From: Mnemiopsis leidyi
Lineage: Eukaryota; Ctenophora; Tentaculata; Lobata; Bolinopsidae
Length of the DNA: 39,581 nt
Direction of reading: 5' to 3'
Assembly (NCBI GenBank): GCA_000226015.1
Contig: JH153507.1
Coordinates: forward strand, 202,435-242,015
In this document: in pieces, positions 16,395 to 24,919 of the stretch
Numbering within the stretch: position 1 is the first letter of the stretch
Layout of the letters: every line of letters begins with the position of its first letter
Program-made: the position numbers and the translations under genes
The notes under the pieces: model-generated
Told to the model about the DNA's origin: nothing
Database searches by the model: none
The model's input: only the letters and a program-made list of their open reading frames with translations

Positions 16395-19300
16395 TCAACC
16401 CGCCTGCTGAATAGATATCTGGAACTTACATGTCGGGCTCACGTTTACCTGAAAATATTATCATTTGAGATATGATCGTAAAAATTTAAAGTGATAGACT
16501 TATATTTTAGAAAAAACCACTCATTCTTTTGATGAGTTATTGGTTGTTATCATCAGATGTTGATACAACATAAGTTTCAAGAGAACAACGGAACAAGGTA
16601 ATCATATATATAAACCGTAACAAAAATACAAGATCTTACCTCAGATGTTACAGTACATGGCATACCAAAGTTAGTCAGAGCACCTCTTATCACGCCACAT
16701 GTAAACGATAAATAAAGCTGACCACGATCCAAATACTGCTTCGACTGAAAAGTATTGTTGTAGTTGTTTAGAGAAAGAATAAATCTGTTTTATGAAAAGC
16801 TATCAGAAATAGTTGGGTGTTAAAATTTGTTAAAATTTTCAATCCTCATTTCTGGATATTTACTAGTTCTGCATTAAATCTCGGAACTTAAATACTCTCA
16901 CAAGATCTACTTAAGTCCTTGACATAAATCTACCCAAAGAACAACTTTTAACAAGAATTGCGCCCACTTTGTTAGGTCTCAGGCGGACGCTAGATTTCCA
17001 TCCCTCCAATTCTAAAGTCAAAGAAGCTTCTTTGATCTGCCCTCTGCTAGTGCTAGAAGCAGATATACTGTAAATACAATTTCTGCCGCAAATAGTAAAT
17101 ACCGCTAATGGAATTCCACGGCAGCTACAGTGAAAATATTGGCCGTAAAACAATTTAATTTGAACCAGTGTGACGATACCGGCGGCTGTACTTGTAGATA
17201 TGTACTGGTTTTCGGTTAAGAAAACTTAAAACTTGCCACGTGAAATTTTAGCTATTAAAAACAACGGACTTACATAACTTTGACGGTGCAGTTAAAATAG
17301 TTTGACTAGGCCTATTTTCCGGTAAGTTTGGAAGGAAGATTCAGTGTCTTTAACTTGCAGTAAACTTAGCTAGCGTTGGCTGATACCCAGCTCTCGCTGC
17401 TTATATTTTTTTCGAACATTCGAACGGTTTGATGTTAGCCGTTACACGATAACTATAACATCTCAGATAAGCATTCCCATTGTATATCAAATTGACAAAA
17501 TACTTCGGAGTAATACTCTGATAGCGATACGTACGCCGCGCAACAGTAATAAATCGCAAAGATATTGTCAGCGTAGAATAACTTTGCGGAGGTAAATTAT
17601 AAAACTTGCATCGTCGACATGGTAACGGTGGCACGCACAATGTGTTAAATTGAGGTGGGACACCGGACACCGGACACTGGACACCGTCATCTACCTACCT
17701 ACCTACCTACCACCACCAAAATCCGACCACTATAAACCAGTTCTTTTGCTTTTTTGCCTCCGGCTAAAAAGCATGAGAGATGGAAAAAATTTCAGACTCC
17801 TCCCTTAGAAATCGGATTTCCATTCCATGTCCATGTGTTAGCAATTCCTAACTTAATGAAGGTGCAAACAAGAATTGCACCCATTACAACTTATTAAAGT
17901 TTTAGGCCGACGCTAGATTTCCATTCCTCATTTATTTTTCCAATTGTTCCAACGGCACTGTCGAGCTTATCTTAGACTGCTTTCTTAAAGCTGCAATTTC
18001 ACGACCGTTATAAGTTTCACAACCGGTACATTGATAAACGGTTATTTCACTACCCAGAGTACACCACTGCAAAAAAGTTGTTTTGCCCAGAGTGGGTGCC
18101 GTCGTGCCCTGTCCCAGAACATTGTGCCCCAGAGCTGTTGCCCCACAACATCGTGCCTCACAACCTCGGGCCCCACTGACCTCTTGCCCCAGAAAGTTTT
18201 GCCCCAATGACGTAGTGCACCTGAACATCTTGCCCAAGAACATTTTGCCCCAGAGATTTTGCTTGAGCAACGTCAACTACTTGGACACTACCTAGAATCT
18301 CTCCTCTACCACTAAACTTTTCTCACGAGATGTGGCATCAACACGACTCAACCCAGCTGATCCTCCTTCCATCCCATGGGTTTTAACTACGACAAGACCC
18401 CTCATGCACTATGCAGCTTATTGATGAGAATTGAGGCCACGTGACTCTTACTTGGTCACATGACCACCCTTTGACCTTTGTGCGATGTTTTGGAACGAGA
18501 GTCCAATTCGAACGGTATAGTGTCAGTGGCTTGGTGGTGTAGTGGTATCTACACCGACTTTCTACGCAGAAGATCGGGGGTTCGATTCCCAGGTCCGCCA
18601 ATCCTAGAGGGCTGCACTGAGGGCATTTGCCTATGCAATCTTCGGTTGACTCAGCCGAATGACCGGGAAACTGTGATTGAGGGTTAAATGAGGAAGGTCT
18701 CCGTTAAAAGATCTAGAATCTTCCAGGAGCCCCTTCAGTATAACTATTAAAGCCTGGGTACAGGTGTAACAAATACATATACAAATATAGCGTCTATTTC
18801 GGACACAGTTCACTTTCTTCCAAACATGGCTACAGAAAACAGTTCGTTTCGGATAAGAGTCCGTTCCGGACAACAGCAAATTGCTAAGACTCTAGGACCG
18901 GAGGTTGTTGGGCACGATGTCACTTGGAAAACCTCTGAGGCATAAAATATTTGGGCACTGGACAGGAGGTCAGTTGGGCCCGAGGTTATGGGGCACAATG
19001 TCACTGGGACAGTATCTCTGGGGCACAACGTTCTGGGGCCGGATGTCCTGAGGCAGACGAACATATTTAATCAAAGCAGGTCCAAAGCATTAAGGTTCTA
19101 GAAATCCTGGCTGGAGGCAAAAACTTCAAGCCTAAATGCAAATGGTGTGTCACTACCTATAATCTATATGACAGTTGTTCCAGCTACCATTTTTATCAAA
19201 ATATGCTATAAGGCTTCAAATAAATAACATCAACTAGGTACCCACAAATAACTTGTAAATTGGTTATTTAGTAAATTAAGGAACAATGCGGATCACTGAT

Positions 19301-22300
19301 CCATCCTCCTGATGGGCTTCCTACTAGTTGTACCAAATCGATTTGTTCAGGAGTATTAGGATAATTACAAACAGCTGGACAAACCATATGCATAAGATGC
19401 GTAGTTATCACGCATCATATTACTGAATGACGTTGATAAGTAAATTAGAAGCCGTAAAAATTAAATAACATACATACAAATCAAATGACACATAAACGAA
19501 AGCAAAAGTAACCAAGAACATCCACATTATTCAACATTCACTTCAACACTTATTTTGTGCTTTTCTCACCTTGCTTAACCTTTGGGTCGTCTGTTTGACA
19601 GAATAATTTCATACGAATTGTATAGAGAATTGTAATTTTTGGATAGGTGTCGCAAATTTTCAAAGATCATAAACCTTGTTTCTCAAAATTAATTGGCCCC
19701 ACTTTTATTTTCGGTAGTAAGATACTGTCATATGGTCCAATGGACATCTCTGTCTATAGATTGACTTCGGAAAACAAAGGTAGGAGCAAAAAATATTCGA
19801 AAAATAGGTTTGAAATTTGAGACACCTCCCCAAACCCCAGAAACTGCATATGCCGTAGTTTTATGTTACAATCTAGAAATATAATTCTTGTGGATGTGTC
19901 CCAAACTAGTCCTGATAATCGTTAGTTGGATCTGTAAGTTACTATGTAGACACTGCGCCAGTTCAAACTGCTGATCTTTTGAATTTAAAGAGATGAAAGC
20001 AAAAAAAGGAAAATGGGTACTTTAATGTCCGTATATCTATAGCGATTTTGCGAATTTCTGTAATCTTAAAGTAACAACCTTGAAACAACAGCTAGAAATA
20101 GGAGAATGCCAAATAGGAGAATGCCAAAAAGGACGGTGAAACTAGGAAGAAAGTTACTGGCGCCACCAAGTCCAATAGCACACCACTGGGCAATACAAGT
20201 TGGAGATACCTGGTTTGAAATAGGCCCCAAACAAAAAAGTGAGGGACGAAGCCCCAATGTGATCGAAAGGAATAATGGAGACGTGGCTGAAAGCGGTGCA
20301 GGAAAATTTGGAGGCGAAGTAGTGGGAAAAACTACGAAGACGGACAGCGAAATTGATTATTGGTGTCAAAGGTGGGTTGAAATTAATCCGGACTATAATT
20401 TCATTAAGGACAATTGCCAAAAATTTGCATACGAGTTCATGATATGGCTGACGGACAACAACTACAAATGTGACCATAGAGTCGATGCTGGTAATATTGA
20501 CACTGAAAACAGGGAATTTTGGGCCGTTGACGGCTTTGCAGCAGCTAAAGACGGAAATGCAATTGCTACCTTCGGTCTTGGACAAGGCCATGCAAGCGTG
20601 GGACCTGCCAACATCAAAGCAAAGGTAGGTCAAGTCAGTGCACAAGCAGTGGCTGGCCCTGGGTTTGGAGCGTTTGTCGATGCCACAGTGGTTGAGGCAG
20701 GAATAAGCGCTGGCAATGTCGCAGGTATTCATGTCGGGCTCAATGCTAACACAGGTGCTGGAGTAAGAAACGGAAATGTTGAAGCCCATTTATTAGGATT
20801 TGGCGGGAAAATAGGAGCAGATGGTATCGAAATAAACACACCCATAGGAGGAGTCAATGCTTGTTCAGTTATGTAATAAATTACGAGACATTAAAAACAC
20901 TTTTCAATGCAAATTTTTCAAATTATAAATTTGGGATACGAATAATTTTTTTAATTTCATGATGAAGATCTATATCAAAAAATGTCATACGGATGATAAA
21001 GTACTTCATATCATTTTTGAAATTTATAAGGTTTAAACTGATCTCTGTCTATATCTCTGTCTATATCTGTCTATGCAGTTTGTACTTAACGGTACCAGCA
21101 AAAAGTTTCTGTGTCCTACAAAAACATAACTACCTTGATCTTTGGGAGCCGCGGAATACAATATAACATATGTGAGGGCTATCTTGATTGATTGGTTTTA
21201 CCAGTTTAGCTTGCTCCTCCCATTTTATTCCTTCTCACCCATCTTTCCTATCCCTTCTGCTTTCTTTCTCTTTTCAAACTGTCTCAACCCACACCCTTCT
21301 TAATTTTATTTCTAAGCTTTATCACTTCTACCCCTAGCTCTTCTATCTGCTCATATTTATTGTTTATCTCCAACCCTTTATCGTATTGACTTCTCTATTC
21401 TCTTGTCAAGATATCTCTATTGTCTTTGCCTCTGAGCACCCCTAACGTCTCATTATTCTTTTCTCTCCCCACTTTCACTGCTGTTGACATATCTCCTTTC
21501 TCTTTCTCTTTAACTCATCTTTTATATCTCTTTTAGCATATGTTTATGTGATTATAATAGGTCTTAAACCCTAATCCATATAACTGCAATCATCATGCTA
21601 CAAAACTAGGTATAATAATAAAAACTGCTAGACTTACCTGACTAACACGGTTTAAGAATCGGAATCTGTTGTCTTGTATGACGAATGTGCCAGTGTGATT
21701 CGTTTTTAAATTATCTGCCTGCTTTCTGAACAGCATCTGCCACAAATCCTGAAATTTCACGTGGTTTCTGCCAAAAAATGTTAAGTTAATAAATTAAAAG
21801 AATATCAGGTCTTTTACGTACAGTAACTATCAATTGAAGTGAACACCATTGATCAATAAGGTCTTCCTCACCTTACAGATATATTTGACAATCTCCACAT
21901 TCTCTTTAAACCTTGCTTCTTCTTTAGTTGCCTTCTCTACCAAACTAAAGCCCACTCGATATCCAATTTTTTCCATGTTATATTGTATCTGTTCTTCTCC
22001 AAAGTTTTCCTGAAAATCCAGAATAATCTATTGAGCTACAAATCAATAAAAAGTTTGATATCCGTTTTCAAACACAAATGAAGGCAGCTTTGTGATCATT
22101 TTTATAATTATTTGTTAAACACGTACTGAAGGTTTTACAGGGGCTATTTAAATTGAGGCCCTCCTCATATAACCCACGTTCACAGTCTCTTGGTTATTCA
22201 GCTGAGTTGACCAAAGAAGATTGCGGAAGCAATTCGATATGCAATATGGGAATCCAACCCCCTGACCTCCTGCATAAGAAGTCAGGGTAGATACCACTAA

Positions 22301-22380
22301 ACCATTAACATACAAACCTCAAAATACAGTATCATTTGGTGATGAAAGAATTCAAAAAGACTGTCAGCCATAGCTCCCAT
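16395..22380 (-). CDS. TRAPPC6: TRAPPC6 (Bet3/Trs33-family TRAPP subunit), five exons
   Basis: Core subunit of the TRAPP complexes, which tether vesicles and activate Rab1/Ypt1 at the Golgi. Exons (minus): 22380-22318, 22009-21872, 21748-21638, 16744-16640 and 16448-16395. Every junction is phase 0, giving 471 nt and 156 residues, as expected (human TRAPPC6B has 158). In order: MGAMADSLFEFFHHQM; IGYRVGFSLVEKATKEEARF; IVKYICK then DLWQMLFRKQADNLKTNH; GTFVIQDNRFRFL; YLSFTCGVIRGALTNFG; and the C-terminal VSPTCKFQISIQ. The second half (FxCGxIRGxLxNxG, PxCKFQ) is the best conserved part of the family. Intron 3 is 4.9 kb and carries another gene on the opposite strand plus a SINE. Intron 1 is mostly SINE. 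The alternative C-6A name cannot be excluded; the animal may have a single C6 gene. Confidence 0.94.
16951..17007 (+). repeat. Dispersed repeat, copy 1
   Basis: Shares ACAAGAATTGC-CCCA and then GACGCTAGATTTCCAT-CCTC with 17868-17929, same orientation, about 0.9 kb apart, both inside TRAPPC6 intron 3. Probably fragments of one unnamed mobile element. Confidence 0.65.
17655..17722. repeat. Simple repeats (CCGGACAC)n and (CTAC)n
   Basis: About four copies of an 8-bp CCGGACAC unit are followed by about six CTAC units, in TRAPPC6 intron 3. Confidence 0.85.
17868..17929 (+). repeat. Dispersed repeat, copy 2
   Basis: Partner of 16951-17007. The spacing between the two conserved blocks differs by a few bases. 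Confidence 0.65.
18083..18262 (+). repeat. GCCCCAGAACATT minisatellite, left inverted arm
   Basis: Ten or so degenerate units of about 17-18 bp (consensus near TTGCCCCAGAACAT). The same array occurs reversed at 18886-19060. Blocks such as CAACCTCGGGCCC and ACTGACCTC appear in the same order in both arms, so the two arms are reverse-complement copies and not independent arrays. Confidence 0.8.
18528..18785 (+). mobile_element. tRNA-derived SINE, copy 1
   Basis: The head carries both RNA polymerase III internal promoter boxes: A box TGGTGTAGTGG (18535-18545) and a perfect B box GGTTCGATTCC (18579-18589), at tRNA spacing. The acceptor stem does not pair fully, so it is not a working tRNA gene. 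The body (GCAATCTTC, GACTCAGCCGAAT, AAACTGTGATTGAGGGTTA) and the tail ending TAACAAATA match the copy at about 22106-22308. Confidence 0.85.
18886..19060 (-). repeat. GCCCCAGAACATT minisatellite, right inverted arm
   Basis: Reverse-complement partner of 18083-18262. Together they bracket about 620 bp that includes SINE copy 1. Confidence 0.8.
20106..20876 (+). CDS. Papain-like (LRAT/PPPDE/NlpC-type) protein with CaaX box, nested in TRAPPC6 intron 3
   Basis: Single-exon frame of 256 residues. The N-terminal half looks like a circularly permuted papain fold: HHWAIQVGDTWFEIG at residues 26-40 supplies the catalytic-type His, and FIKDNCQKFAYEF supplies Cys104, the order His-then-Cys seen in LRAT, PPPDE and NlpC/P60-like families. 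Substrate unknown: thiol protease, deubiquitinase/deSUMOylase or acyltransferase are all possible. The C-terminal half (about 150-250) is Gly/Ala/Val-rich with beta-like repeats, ending GADGIEINTPIGG. The last four residues, CSVM, form a CaaX box with Met, predicting farnesylation and membrane attachment. Two in-frame ATGs (20106, 20121) lie in a small direct repeat and the frame is open back to a TAA near 20067, so the start is uncertain. An AATAAA overlaps the stop codon (20875-20880). Lack of introns and antisense nesting suggest retroposition or insertion. Confidence 0.78.
   Translation: MPNRRMPKRTVKLGRKLLAPPSPIAHHWAIQVGDTWFEIGPKQKSEGRSPNVIERNNGDVAESGAGKFGGEVVGKTTKTDSEIDYWCQRWVEINPDYNFIKDNCQKFAYEFMIWLTDNNYKCDHRVDAGNIDTENREFWAVDGFAAAKDGNAIATFGLGQGHASVGPANIKAKVGQVSAQAVAGPGFGAFVDATVVEAGISAGNVAGIHVGLNANTGAGVRNGNVEAHLLGFGGKIGADGIEINTPIGGVNACSVM
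21190..21540. other. Pyrimidine-rich (plus strand) tract
   Basis: About 350 bp dominated by C and T on the plus strand (TCTTTCTCTTTT-type runs), inside TRAPPC6 intron 3, so its transcript is purine-rich. No coding potential. Confidence 0.7.
22106..22308 (-). mobile_element. tRNA-derived SINE, copy 2
   Basis: Minus strand: A box TGGTTTAGTGG (22294-22304), B box GGTTGGATTCC (22249-22259), a body sharing GCAATCTTC, ACTCAGC-GAATAACC, ACTGTGA and TATGAGGA with copy 1, and a tail ending TTAACAAATA. It makes up about two thirds of TRAPPC6 intron 1, and its 5' end lies within about 15 bp of the exon 1 splice donor. Confidence 0.82.
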
Positions 22381-23214
22381 TCTAAAAATGAATAATATCA
22401 ATATTATTATTATAAATATAAGATATGCAATATGGAACATATTTCAATTGCAACATAAACATAAAATTAAATTTGACTTAAAAATACAAAAAATATGTCA
22501 TGAAATCCGAATCTTAAAGAATATGCTAAGTATCTGAGTTACCCTCCCATGAACGTTTGCCAGTGAAAACAAGGAATGTTTGCTTTTAACAATTTATTAG
22601 CTTAGAATTGAAAGTTTATCAAAATCAATCCATACAATTTGGCCATTTAAACTGTGTGCCAAAAATCAGCAGACCATGTCAGGGGGCGCCAAATCGATTA
22701 ACTGCGTGACTAGCAAAATCGCGTGTTTGGTTTAATAACTCCACTATTTATTTAGATTTTTCGGCCGTTTTTTCACAAATTGCTTCAAGTAAGCCCTTAC
22801 ACCAGGGGCGCCAATTAGGGGCACATTTTCATCGCCGAGGGGCGCCATATTGGCTAGACCTACTACGTAACGCCATTGGCTCTACCAGCCTTTTTTAAGC
22901 TGCCTGTGGTTTGAGTGCCTGTTTAAGGTCATACTTCTTTCCTTTAAGCTTCCTTTACACATACCTCTTAATGCCAAATGTCAGCTAAAAGTCACTAATG
23001 TATTTGCTTGATATTTCACCTATGAGCTTAAAGGACAACCGACAATCTCAACACAATAGAGATCCTCCTTCAATTCAAACCTACTGACTATGGACTAATA
23101 ATATTCTGTGTTATATCAATCAGTTAGAAGACTGCATTGCCTGCACACATGTCGTGTCTAATCAACATCAGTGTTCCCAAGTTAGCATATCAGTCACATC
23201 GATAAATTGGTTGA
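22381..23214. other. TRAPPC6 upstream region
   Basis: Upstream flank of the minus-strand TRAPPC6 gene. No gene is seen. It contains three AGGGGCGCCA motifs, listed separately. Confidence 0.5.
22683..22846. promoter_or_regulatory. Three GGGGCGCC motifs upstream of TRAPPC6
   Basis: GGGGCGCC occurs at 22683-22690, 22805-22812 and 22839-22846, each followed by A(A/T) and embedded in otherwise AT-rich DNA, 300-470 bp upstream of the TRAPPC6 start codon. A regulatory role is inferred from clustering only. Confidence 0.4.
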
Positions 23215-23820
23215 AAAAAATTGGTTGAAATCAAAAAATCATCAGCTATTATATCTCCGTACTTAACGACAATATTTAACAACTGTATGCAGGAGGGAAT
23301 TTTCCCCGATGAACTTAAGTTAGGAAGGATTACAACTGTATTCAAAAAAGATAATGAGCAACTATTTGAGAATTATAGACCTATATCTACCCTACCCCTT
23401 TTCGGAAAGATACTTGAAAAAATAATATACAGACGTATGTATAGCTTTCTAACTAGCAAGGGAATAATTACCGAAAATCAGTTCGGCTTTAGGAAAGGGC
23501 ACTCTACTAGCCATGCCTTAAATTATTCCACTGACTACATCGAATCACTTCTAAGAGACAAAAAACATGTACTTGGCGTCTTTGTCGATCTAAGTAAAGC
23601 GTTTGATACAATATCTCACTCTCAATTGCTGCATAAATTAAACCATTATGGAATTAGAGGGAATGCCCTGAATCTTATTAAAAGTTATTTGTCCAACCGC
23701 TGTCAGTATGTCAGTGTGCTTGATGAAACTTCGGACCACCTAACCGTTGAGTGGGGTGTCCCGCAGGGGTCCGTTCTCGGGCCCTTGCTGTTCTTAATCT
23801 ATATAAATGATCTGTATTAG
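23215..23820 (+). pseudogene. Non-LTR retrotransposon reverse transcriptase fragment
   Basis: About 200 residues of a LINE-type reverse transcriptase fingers/palm: NYRPISTLPLFGKILEKI, ENQFGFRKGHSTSHAL, the first catalytic-Asp motif FVDLSKAFDTISH, LLHKLNHYGIRG, and PQGSVLGPLLFLIYIND. The frame closes with TAG just where the catalytic YADD box should follow, and the sequence after it is a different GC-rich repeat. Upstream it also starts abruptly after a stop. It is therefore truncated at both ends and inactive. The pattern resembles the Jockey/CR1 group; the clade is not certain. Confidence 0.92.
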
Positions 23821-23828
23821 AATGCTAC

Positions 23829-24322
23829 TTCTGGCGACGTTTCCTTAGAACGTTAGACGGATATCATCTCGTCAAGGATATACGTGTTTAGCAAAGGTGT
23901 TTTTGCTCACGCACGCAACTGGTAACGCGCGCACAAAATCAAAAGGGCTCTGGTTGCAGCAATGCGTCTACTCTTAAGCTCTTTGAATTTTTCGAAAATC
24001 CATGTCGCGAGGCGCGTAATGGCTGCAGCATTAAATTGTCAAGGTGTTACCCGACTCGCGCACGGCGCGGCTCGCTGCTCTCAGCTTCTGGCGTTTCGTT
24101 AGAACGTTTGTACATGTAGGTTGATAACTTGTCGAGGTGTTACCCGACTCGCGCGCGGCTTGCAGCTTGCTGCTCTCCTGGCGAACTTTAGACGGTTATC
24201 ATCTCGTCAAGTTGTTGTCGAGATGTTACCCGACCCGCGCGCGGCTCGAAGTTTTCTGCTCTCCACGCGACGTTTCGTTAGAACGTTAGACGGATATCAT
24301 ATCGTCAAGTCAAGTTGATAAC
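23829..24322 (+). repeat. GC-rich tandem repeat, ~90-110-bp unit
   Basis: Three to four diverged units, each built of GAGGTGTTACCCGACTCGCG, a GCTGCTCTC block, TTTCGTTAGAACGTTAGACG and GGATATCATCTCGTCAAG. Clear copies start near 24040, 24131 and 24218, with a partial one at 23833-23876. It abuts the end of the reverse transcriptase fragment. CpG-rich, unlike its surroundings. Confidence 0.8.
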
Positions 24323-24456
24323 CGGAACATACTGTCGCGGCCATGGCCATCACGCGCTCTCACGCATTTCTGGCCTGGCGACATTTTGAAAAAATTATAA
24401 ACCCGCATCGCCCGTTGATCGAAAGTTAGATTGTCTGACTTTGTCCGACCCTCATT

Positions 24457-24467
24457 NNNNNNNNNNN
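24457..24467. other. Assembly gap (11 N)
   Basis: Eleven undetermined bases. The sequence just left of the gap, GTCTGACTTTGTCC-ACCCTCATT, recurs at about 24620-24643, and GCATCGCCCGTTG occurs at about 24404 and 24778. The gap therefore sits in local repeats and its true size is unknown. Confidence 0.98.
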
Positions 24468-24867
24468 AATACGGGCGATGTGCTGTGTACGTCTAGAATT
24501 TTTTCGGATCAATGCGAGATGGCCCGCGACAGTAGGTTATGAACCTACAATTCTTACGAAACGCGATAGAATCTCGTTCAGCTTTGAGCTGCGAGAATCG
24601 GGTATCACCACGACAATGACGTCTGACTTTGTCCAACCCTCATTCGAGCGAATAGATAATAAATTTCCCAAGAATAAAATGTCGGTTGGGCGCGCGCTGC
24701 CGTACCACGTACAACCTCCGATCGGAGGGGACCTATATTGCATTGGTTAGGGCTAGGTAAATGCATTTTAGAAGCTTGCATCGCCCGTTGCCTGTCTGCG
24801 CTTTTGTGGTACTCTCTGCACATTGTAACGCGTATCAAATTTGTTTGTTGCGGTGATACCAGACTCG

Positions 24868-24912
24868 AGAGAGCGAGAGATACAGACAGAGAGAGACAGA
24901 AAGGGTGCAGAG
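24868..24912 (+). repeat. GA-rich simple repeat
   Basis: Interrupted GAGA/CAGA run. Confidence 0.8.
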
Positions 24913-24919
24913 AGAACAA

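Noticed and set aside
18083-18295. Frame with Pro/Arg-rich peptide repeats
   Set aside because: It is a translation of the GCCCCAGAACATT minisatellite.
18528-18600. Functional tRNA gene
   Set aside because: A and B boxes are good, but the acceptor stem pairs only in its outer three bases and the sequence continues into a body shared with a second copy, so it is a SINE head.
20154-20789. 211-codon minus-strand frame
   Set aside because: Exact antisense shadow of the papain-like CaaX gene. Its composition and lack of motifs favour the plus-strand frame.
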